Shown here piece by piece: positions 55,800 through 64,000 of a stretch of 64,000 bases of DNA; the first letter of the stretch is position 1; each line of letters starts with the position of its first letter. The DNA lies in assembly GCF_028858725.1 (NCBI RefSeq), contig NC_084774.1, positions 868,001 to 932,000 of the forward strand, in the 5' to 3' direction. The stretch comes from Colius striatus (taxonomy: Eukaryota; Chordata; Aves; Coliiformes; Coliidae). Under the pieces are notes generated by a model. That model made no database searches and had not been told where the DNA came from. It saw only the letters and a program-made list of their open reading frames with translations. A program made the position numbers and the translations under genes.

Positions 55800-57345
55800 G
55801 ACCATCCTTCCTCTTCTCAAGGCATCAGATTTTGCTTATACCTTGAATCCCTTCTTTCCTTGCCCATACCAGCCATGGATCACAAGATCTTGCTTTGCCA
55901 GGAAGGATCCCTGCAATCAGCAACTCTGCCTGTACCCTTTACCCCCACCAAGAGCAGTGGCACAAAGGCCCAATTTTCCCTAGTACTCATCAGAGGGGAT
56001 CTTTCCCTCCCAAACACAGGGACAGAAACAACAGTGTCCTGCTCTCCCACCGCTTGGGCTTCCAGAGCAACCGGCACCTGCACTCAGCTATGAGCAGGAC
56101 CAATCTCACATGGCTTGGGGCTGGAGAACCACACAGCAAACCCTCAGGAGAAAGCAGAAAGGCAGGAAATAACCCAGACACAAGACTCGGCATCCTCGGG
56201 GGGTCTAAAATCTGCTGCCTCCACTCCTGTTGCTGGCAGCTTCCTTGCAGCAGCTCTTCACTGTCCTCTAAGTTCTCCTCTACCTCAAAGGCTAGAGAAG
56301 ATAAACTGCTTCCCAAGGTTTCCCTTCAGGTAGGTTCCTGTTCCCAGCACAAGGTCTTATCCAAATCACTTGCAATGGGGGATGCTGAGACAATGCAGAA
56401 TGTGTTTGCTCCCCAAAGAGCATGAAATGGAGCATGTTTGTTGCTGTCAAACACGGTTAATACAGCTATAAATCACCTTTCACTTTGTGTGAAATCACCT
56501 GTAAAGGATGGGCAAACCCTGAGGCTCAGCACCACGGAGGCTGCCAAGTGCCCCGGCAGACCACGGGGCCCTGTCCCAGAGCTCTCTGATGGGCACTTTT
56601 GCCTCAGGGGGCTTGCAAAGACGGTCCTCCCAACAGTCCCAGCAAGGTGTGAGCTCTGGGGGAGCTTTCCCACCATCGACCAGTGCTCACCTGGGCTCAA
56701 GGAACACAAGACTCCAGTGTCTCACAAAAGCTGGCTCCTTCCTCTCTGCATCCCTCTTGTCATCAAACTGACACCCACTGCAGCACAATGGGATCCAATC
56801 TGCCTGCAGCACGAGCGACTTCTGGCACAAGGCTGAGACTGCTCAAGAGAACCAGAAGGAAGCAGAGAAACCTGAGTCCACCTTCCACAGCAAGGACTAT
56901 TTTCCCCTTCCTAAGGCCTTGTCTTTATTTTTCCCTCACCAGTCCTGCCATCAGCCCTTTTCTCATGTGGCACAAGCTTTTGTCAGCTGAAGCACACACC
57001 AGCTCTCAGCAGGCTCCTCGCTGTGTCCAGTGCTGCACTTTGGTCACAGCCCAGCCCAAGCCCACCACTGGCAGGAAGGAGGAGAGGTGGCCCTTTGGAA
57101 ACTGGCTACAGCTCAAGCACCAAAACCCAGGCCGATAACAAATATCATGATGTTCCCTTTAGCAAAAGGCTCAGGGCCGTGCCTGAGTGTTGAGCACAAC
57201 ATGGGCTGCTCTCCCAGCCCTGCTGCTCTCCTGGCTGGCTGGCCACAACTGGCTCTGGTTTGGAGCTGGAGGCAGAACCCTGCACAGGCAGCTCGGGGCT
57301 GGGGGCATGAGGAGAGGGGCTGAGCTGTGAGGAAAGTGCTGGTAC
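55800..57345. other. Non-coding, no exon recognised
   Basis: This lies 3' of the HYDIN-like exons on the minus strand, where further HYDIN exons would be expected. None was recognised. Confidence 0.4.
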
Positions 57346-59738
57346 CTGGCAGTGATGGGCAGCTCACACACCTCCTCACCAACACCATCCACGTCCAGCG
57401 CCAGCGCCAGCTCGTACGTCCTTACTGTGGTGGAACACAGGGAGACCTGGAGGGAGAGGAGAGAAGAGCATTAAAAGCTTCATCACTCCTAGAAGCCATT
57501 GTCCTCTGTTGGTCTGTGCACAGAGCACAGCCTCTGGGAGCAATGAGAGTCTTTTGACAAGATCTGGTCTGTTAAATACACCTTGCAGGGATCAGGGCAT
57601 CTGTAAGCTAAATCCAAGCACCTTTAGACTCATGCTCTACTCAGCACAGCCTTAGAATTAATTTCTAAGTCCCGACTACAACAGAGGGAACCTGCTGACT
57701 TCAACAGAAGGTGTTCAGCTTTACCAGGGGAAAGCTGAGGGCAACACATGGCCCAGCAGATGCTGTGCCAGAGCTTTTCCAGTCCCCACTGGAGATCACC
57801 ACATGGAGTACAACTCCTTCTGCTCCACAGGAGAGGAAGAATAGGACAGGGAGGAAGAGCAAACAGCTTTAGGCAATGACATGTCTCTTTTTAACAGCTC
57901 TTTCCTCACTCTTCCTCTGCCTACTTTCAATCAAAGACATTGCTCTAAGCAGCTCCCAAATGGCTTCTGTGCTTCACCATATGGTTCGTGATCATCATTG
58001 ATCTTGGAAACAAAGCAGTGCTCCTTCAGAAAAGTCCCAGGATAACCCAGCTAACAAAAGCCTAACACTAGGGCAGATCTCTCACCGCATTCTGCTCAGA
58101 GCTGCCAGCCCTAAAGCCCTCTCATGCATCAGTGAAGTTTCAGCTCCACCTGCCCAAGCACGTCTGGCTCTCCCCATACCTGGAGAGCCAGGGATCCCTG
58201 GGGGAAGATGGTCCCTCTACGAGGCCTGATGGAGAACTCGGTTGGCTTGACACGGCCTTGGGCTCCTTTTCTACAGGATGGGTGAGTGTTGTCTGAGATC
58301 TGAGCAAGACTGGAAGTGCTGGGCTCTCCTGAGCCATCCCTGGGAATGCAGAGGCTGAAGGTCACGGGCACCGAGGAGATGTTGGTGAGGCGACACACCA
58401 AGGTGCGAGGGCAGCCTGGGGAAAGGACACCAGCATGGATTTGTGCACCACTTATGCTGTGACTCCTGCTGTGAAGACCCTGACACGACAAAACTGGGCT
58501 TGGAGTTTAACTACAGCCTCTGAATTACAGCTCATTGAGAAGCTGAGCAAGGATCTCGTGGTCAAAGTTCCCTTTCACACTGACCACAGACATAGCTGCT
58601 TTGGAAATGCCCCACTCTCAACAGTGCTGAGCACCACAAGTTTCTCTCCAATTGTGAAGAGCTCTATCACCTGTCCCTAAAGCAACACCAATTATTTCTC
58701 ACTTAGAAGTATGCACCCAGACAGAGCATTCACTCTGAAAGTGTAATCCACAAAATCAGCAGGCACCGTGTCTCACATCACCTGACACACAGGGACACCA
58801 CAGCCACGCTGCACACTGGCTCTGCTCACTGCCCACAAAGCTTCACATCACTAGAGCTTTGACACTTGCTCTTCAGAATGGGAAAGCAAGGAGACAACGA
58901 CACCAGGTGGTGGTGTTCTGCAGAGAGAGGACATCAGCCCACAGCCTGCGCTGGAGTGGACATCTGGCTGGGCTGGCCAGCTCTGCCAGGAGCCATCTCC
59001 CATGGGCTGCTCACTCAGCGTTGTGTGGGGGCAGATTTCTTCAAAAGGAACTGCAGCAGTGGCAGAGGGGTGATGTGGGGAGGGGAGGAAGTGGCTCAGG
59101 AGAGACCATGAGTTTTCTGTCCACCAGCAGTATGAAAATGATTTCACTTTTAAACTGCAGATCATCTTAGTACAAAGCCTTTTGGGAGACTGAGATGGAG
59201 ACCCAGGGCCTGCAGCTCAATGGAGATGCTCGGGGTGCACAGTCACTGGCTCTGCCAGCAGAGCTTCTGGGGAGGTAGGAGAAGGAGCCCACGTCTCTTA
59301 AGAACATCAGTGCCTGGTGCAGAGCTGTGCCTTGGGCACGTTACCTGGCCAGTGACAATGAGGAGGCCTCACAGCACTAATTAATATCTCACACCAAAGG
59401 TCAGGGAGGGAAATGCTGTGGTTGCCTTTCAGCAGGAACATCTGCCCACAGCTCTACAGGCTGGTGGGTGGCTTCAACTCCCTTCTCCTGCAGTCCTGAG
59501 CCCTTCTGGGACAAACCTTTCCCAGGCCCAGAATGACTTTCCCAGTCATTCTGCTGCCAAGGACTGGCAGGGTAGGGATGCACAGGCTGTGAGGGACACT
59601 CAAACTCACTCTGGGAACACACAGAGCCCTCAAGCTGTGGGGCCAAGCCCAGGGCACACTCACCAAAGGAGACATCACAGGGGTGTCAAGGGGAGGGAAG
59701 GTACATTGAAATGAAACGTGGGTCTGATGACACGGCCC
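57346..59738 (-). pseudogene. HYDIN: HYDIN-like gene fragment, three exons
   Basis: HYDIN is a giant axonemal central-pair protein built of ASH/MSP-type immunoglobulin-like domains and needed for ciliary motility. Exon 59738-59664 reads IRPTFHFNVPSL, then loses the frame (one extra base) before DVSFG. Exon 58415-58180 reads open: TLVCRLTNISSVPVTFSLCI, VKPTEFSIRPRRGTIFPQGS. Exon 57446-57346 reads VRTYELALALDVDGVGEEV and ends ITAR with a GTACCA donor. These three are consecutive exons of the gene, with matching phases except for the frameshift. A domain this small out of a ~5000-residue protein is certainly a fragment. No flanking HYDIN exons were recognised. Confidence 0.8.
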
Positions 59739-60989
59739 CTATGGGGAAAAAGACAGAAGAGGTATTGCAAAGAGTTCAGCCCATGAGCAGACCCCAGCAT
59801 CCTGCAGCAGACCTGTGTTCATCTGCTGTCCCATTTCCTGACCAAAGAACACCAAAGAAAACACCAAAGAAATAAGCACCCAGGACTTGCTAAGGTTGGC
59901 TTCCAAGCAAAGAGAGAATCATCACCTGTGGTTTGGGCATCTGCGACTGCCCAGTTAAAAAGCACCAGCCTTCAGGAGTTTCCATTCAATGCTGAGTTTT
60001 CATCCTTGGAGCTGAATTTGTTCCCAAGAATGTCAGGCAGCAAATCCCTGCTGCTGCTGAAGTTCCCTCTCCAAGAACCAACTCCCAAGACTTCAACTTC
60101 CCAGGCTTCAACTGCCAAGCCCTAACAGCTTCCTCGGGAGGGAGCAAAGGGAGCAGACATGCTTTCCGGCACAGCACTTGCCAGGAGACCGTGGGAAACT
60201 CCCTCCAAACCAGCCACGACTGGAGACCACCCTGGGAAAGGACGAGCCTCGCCAGGCCCGTGGGGAAATGACTGCCACTTCTGCTGAAGGCACTGTATCT
60301 GTGCCCAAGCCAGTTAAAACCTGGATGACTGCTCAGAAGGCTCAGACAAGGAGCCAGCCCGGAGCTCTGTGTACCACAGCTGAGAACAATACAGCCTGCA
60401 GGAAAAGGGGGGGAAAGGCAGCAGTTTTGGCAACCACTGTGCTTTACAGCAGCGTGAAAGAATGCCCTTGTGAAGGGACATCAGGGTCCTTGCAGAGCAG
60501 GAAGGACAACATAAAGTGGGAGAGGTACCCCTTGTGTTCCAGCAGCCAGCTCACCTCCATTCAAAACAACTGGGAGAAATCCCAGGGCCCAAAACCTCTG
60601 CAAGAGGGAGGCTCAACTTGACCCGGGGAGTGGACATCTCAAAGGCATCTGAGAAGAAACAGCTGGAGTTGTGGGGCTGAAGAAAGAGAGATAAGGGTTG
60701 GATGGAGAGACACCAAGACAAGATGGAAAGGCAGGAGTCAACTCAGAGAAGAGTGGGATGCAACAGGAATTGTTGCTGAGGGACAGCTGCTCAAGAGCAG
60801 ATGGTACATCACACAGGCAGCTCAGCAGCCACCATCCAGGAAGAGAGGAGTTACAGGGAGGAGGAAGACGGACTAGAAAGGAACATCAATTCAAGAAAGG
60901 AACATCAAGAGATCATTTCCCAATCAGATTCTCCCAATCTGATGAAGTGTACTTCTGCCAAATCATGTATTATCATCTATTATCACATT
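59739..60989. other. Non-coding, no gene seen
   Basis: Short open frames only. Upstream HYDIN exons would be expected here if the fragment were longer. None was recognised. Confidence 0.4.
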
Positions 60990-61124
60990 TCCAACTTCTA
61001 CAACAAATTCGTAGCTTCTACTCACTGTAGCAGCCATTCTGGATCTTGTTTATGCCTCAGTAAAGTAGAGGTGAGTTACCACAATTAAAGCAAGGAAGTA
61101 AGATTCTGTCAAGTCAGAATTCTC
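60990..61124 (+). repeat. Segment X', inverted copy of 38412-38548
   Basis: Shares GCTTCTACTCACTGTAGCAG, CCATTCTGG and GGTGAGTTACCACAATTAAA with the reverse complement of 38412-38548. Indels and a TAG break the exon-like reading frame seen in the other copy. Confidence 0.75.
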
Positions 61125-61534
61125 TCCTAGAGAATCTGGAGAGAATCTAGGAGAGAATTCTCTCTTAGAGCGCTTTCTAACTCGGCTCTTTCCTCACTCC
61201 TGTCCTCTCCCACCAGCTTGCTCTTGGTACAGGCCTCATTCAAGCAAATCTCTCCCCTTCTGAAATTCACAAGGTCTCAATCTTCCTCTTCACAGTGGAA
61301 CAAGGTTGCTGCATTCTTCACCAGAAGGTGAAGAATGGGAAAATCCCTCTCATCTTTCTTGGGAAATCTAAAAATAATTGCCTTTTTTAGGTAAAGGTGC
61401 AGAGCTTCAGTAGCACTTTCCTCTGGTGTACACTGGTTCTCCAAAGGCAAAGCAGGGAGACACGGTGCCTTAGAACTTAATTAAGCTCAGCAGGAGCCTC
61501 AAGTGGCACCTAAATGCCTCTCACTGCTTCAGCT
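61125..61534. other. Non-coding, short local direct repeats
   Basis: Contains an imperfect local duplication around CTCTCCTAGAGAATCTGGAG (61120-61165). No gene is seen. Confidence 0.4.
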
Positions 61535-62200
61535 AAATACTCTGCAGAGAGACCTGGGAGTGCTGCCTGGTAATAAATTGAACATGAGTCAGCAACGTGC
61601 CCTCGTGGGCAAGAAGCCAATGGCATCCTGGGTGCATCAAGCAGAGTGTGGGCAGCAGGTCAAGGGAGGTTCTGCTCCCCCTCTGCTCTGGAGTCCTGTG
61701 TCCAGTTCTGGGCTCCTCAGCTCCAGGGAACTTCTGTAGAGAGGCCAGTACAGGGCCACCAAGATGATCAGGGAACTGGAGCATCTTCCTCACGAGGAAA
61801 GGCTGCAGGACCTGGGGCTGTTCAGTCTGGAGAAGAGACTGAGGGGAGACCTTATTAACATTTACAATTATCTAAAGGATGGGTGTCAGGGGGTTGGGAC
61901 ATCCCTTTTCTCTGTTGTAGCTAGCAACAGGACAAGGGGTGATGGGATGAAGCTACAACACAAAGAGTTTCATTGAAACAAAAGAAAAAACTCTTACTGA
62001 GAGGTGACGGAGCCCTGGCCCAGGCTGCCCAGGGAGGGTGTGGAGGCTCCGTCCTTGGAGGGCTTCAAGACCCCCCTGGACACGTTCCTGTGTGACCTGA
62101 TCTAGGTGGGAGCTGCTTCTGCAGGGGGTTGGACTGGATGATCTCTAAAGGCCCCTTCCAACCCTACCATTCTGTGATTTTATTCTATGATTCTATGAAA
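61535..62200 (+). mobile_element. CR1 LINE 3' fragment, plus
   Basis: Starts at the CR1 GAGACCTGGGAGTGCTG region, continues through TGATCAGGGAACTGGAGCAT, GCTGTTCAGTCTGGAGAAG and TCCTGTGTGACCTGATCTAG, and ends with the typical tail TTCTATGATTCTATGA at about 62200. It abuts segment Y' directly. Confidence 0.93.
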
Positions 62201-62206
62201 TCTCTG

Positions 62207-62497
62207 AACTCTGGTACCTGGTTCAGGCATTAAAGGTGTCCCACCTGGGAAGCCTGCTTCCCTTTTCCTTGCAGGTGCTATTTACAGCTGAAACAGTTGC
62301 TTTTTAAAAGCAAAACCATCACAAAAAAACCCAAAGAAACAGTTGATTTCCCTTCCCCAGGGCTGGCCACTGGACAAGGTGCTGGTCGGCAGCACTCTCA
62401 GGGTGCAGGGCTGGGCCCAGGACAGGCCTGCTGCAGGCACCACACTTCTGGAGGCTCCTGCTAATGCAGTTCCTGGGCAGTGCTCAAGGAATGAGAG
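62207..62497. repeat. Segment Y', inverted copy of 39957-40257
   Basis: Reverse complement of segment Y with few differences. In the right region X' precedes Y', whereas in the left region, read in the same sense, Y precedes X. The two therefore do not form one simple inverted repeat. Confidence 0.85.
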
Positions 62498-63817
62498 GCT
62501 CAGGAGCGTTTCTGCTGCTGCTGCACCCTGACGGGCCCCGGCGCCGGCTGACAGCTGGGACCCACCAACTACTCGGGGCTGGGAGAAGAATCCCCGTGGG
62601 AGGAGTGAAAGCCACCAGCATCACAGAAGGAAGTGTCATTACAGCATTGTGCTCCTTGTGGAGGGTTCAGGGTGGTCGCCTGTTCTATGAGCTTACAGGG
62701 CTTTCAGGCTGTATCTTTCCTGTCAAAGCTGCTGTGCATTTGTGTCGGCATGGGGCAGATGTTAATGCACCTGTCCCAAAGCAGACTTGCTTTTAGGCCT
62801 GCTGGGACATGGGGTTCCAACTGCAGCAATGGCAACTTTTAAGATGCTTGTCTTGGGCTTGGCTCTTGGGGTTGTTTTCTCTGACACCCAAGTTGCAGAT
62901 GCTGTTTCCTCTACGCTGAGAGGTTCCTTATTCTCTGTTTGCTGTTACTGCTTTTAGAGCAAAGACAAACACCCAGTGTAGCATAAACACCTGATTTGTT
63001 CCCATCTCAGAAGAGTCTGATTGTCCGTGTTTGACTATTTCTTGCATTCTGAAACCTCCAACTGGGGGTTTTGTGTCCAAGGGATAGAGGAAAGAGCAAA
63101 AACATGCCAGCAACAACTTCATTTGTAAGCAACTGCTCTTCTTTTCCTAAAGACAATGTCCATTCCAGGCTGGAGAAAAAGAGCAATACCCTTCAGGGCA
63201 TTGCCTGTGGTGTGGAGTGGGATGAAGGGATAGTTAATCCTTCCCCAGCTTGAAGCTCTGCAAGCAGTTGATCACATCAGCAAATGCAATGAGTTCTCTT
63301 TCCAAGTCTGTTTTTCTCCTAAGCTGACTCTATGCTCCAGGTTGAATTCTGTATCCCTGAGCGTTATGGAGGGGAGAGAATCAGGTGTCTTGGTAACAGT
63401 GACAGCTATTCCACTGCACTCCTGGCTCCAGGAGTGTTGCTGCCATGGATGTATTTGTACAGTCCAGTTCTGTCTCAGCCACACGAGCATTGTTGGCTTG
63501 GTCATGTTTTCCAGCCCCCTTAAAGAGGTGTCTCTCCCCCACAATTAGTACATGTCCTTGGCTTGTGCTTTTGCTGTGTCTTTCTAAAGTTTGTTCTCAA
63601 TCAATAGACTGAGGAGTCAGAGTGTGTCTCAGACCAACAGCATTCTGGTAGCCATCTGCAAGCAAAAACCCCTGAATTGACGTGTCTCTGCTTGTGAACT
63701 TTGGGCACATGACTCCAGCAGCTGTGGCAGTGCTTTCCAGCAGTCCCTGGTCAGGAGCCCCTCTCCTGGTATGGAAATGCTGCCTGAAAGGGAGAGGACT
63801 TTTGTTTCTTCTTCTAG
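62498..63817. other. Non-coding, no gene seen
   Basis: No recognised product on either strand. Confidence 0.4.
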
Positions 63818-63854
63818 AGGTCCAAATGAGCCAGTGAATGGTACATCAAAAGCT
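63818..63854 (+). other. Candidate micro-exon, unknown gene
   Basis: A strong polypyrimidine tract and acceptor (TTTGTTTCTTCTTCTAG) precede 37 bases that read GPNEPVNGTSKA in one frame, then a consensus GTAAGT donor. No neighbouring exon was recognised and the match may be chance. Confidence 0.25.
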
Positions 63855-64000
63855 GTAAGTAAAGACACCATCTCCCACTGTTTTTGTACACACTGCAGTT
63901 AGTTCTGAACACTGCAGCCTTGTATTAATCTTCCAAACATTGACTGAATCTATCTTCCAGTAAAACCTTGTACATGTGGTAAACACAGTGTGTGTGATTG
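63855..64000. other. Window end, nothing seen
   Basis: AT-richer sequence with no supported feature. Confidence 0.4.

Overview
The window looks like nuclear DNA of a bird. The evidence is a high density of CR1 LINE fragments with the avian 3' tail, several avian-type endogenous retrovirus (ERV) pieces, GC-rich compact introns, an olfactory receptor of the type expanded in birds, and split genes with GT/AG introns. The species and chromosome cannot be named from sequence alone.

Layout. The dominant structure is a large inverted repeat. Bases 1-10036 reappear as reverse complement at 43446-53441, with only scattered single-base differences and small indels, separated by a 33.4 kb spacer. Each arm carries most of a gene for Fas-binding factor 1 (FBF1, a centriole distal-appendage and ciliary coiled-coil protein). 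The left copy (+) runs to its 3' end at 12698. The right copy (-) has its CpG/CRE promoter at 54117-54250 but is cut at the inner arm boundary. That boundary lies inside the polyadenylation hexamer of a retroviral LTR that sits in an intron of the left copy. In both arms one FBF1 exon block is duplicated, and the in-place copy has lost its splice donor.

The spacer holds, in order: an AKAP1-like KH-domain fragment (13.4-14.7 kb), a CR1 RT fragment, a CpG island with no recognised gene (17 kb), an ERVL-like LTR, an apparently complete acrosin-like serine protease (19.1-21.5 kb), two deleted proviruses of one family (22.1-23.5 and 25.3-27.9 kb), a TTTAGGGTCTAAA-type satellite, a gammaretrovirus-like pol remnant flanked by a 200-bp CR1 direct repeat (28.2-31.9 kb), a broken olfactory receptor (34.9-35.8 kb), purine and pyrimidine tracts (39-42 kb), and the last two exons of an EHMT1-like histone methyltransferase (42.4-43.0 kb). 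Right of the palindrome lie a 0.9-kb GAGCTC minisatellite, the FBF1 promoter, relics of a further FBF1 5' duplication, HYDIN-like exons on the minus strand (57.3-59.7 kb) and more CR1.

Most genes here are partial (AKAP1, EHMT1, HYDIN, right FBF1) and joined at repeat boundaries. This is the pattern of an ampliconic, segmental-duplication-rich region such as a sex-limited or dot chromosome (inference). FBF1, HYDIN and acrosin all belong to cilium or sperm biology, so a germline theme is possible but unproven. I found no bacterial-type system. The strongest candidates for something new are the palindrome with its LTR-internal breakpoint, the tandem hairpin array in the LTR element's leader, the frame-neutral loss of an FBF1 exon, and the satellite with a 290-bp higher-order period.
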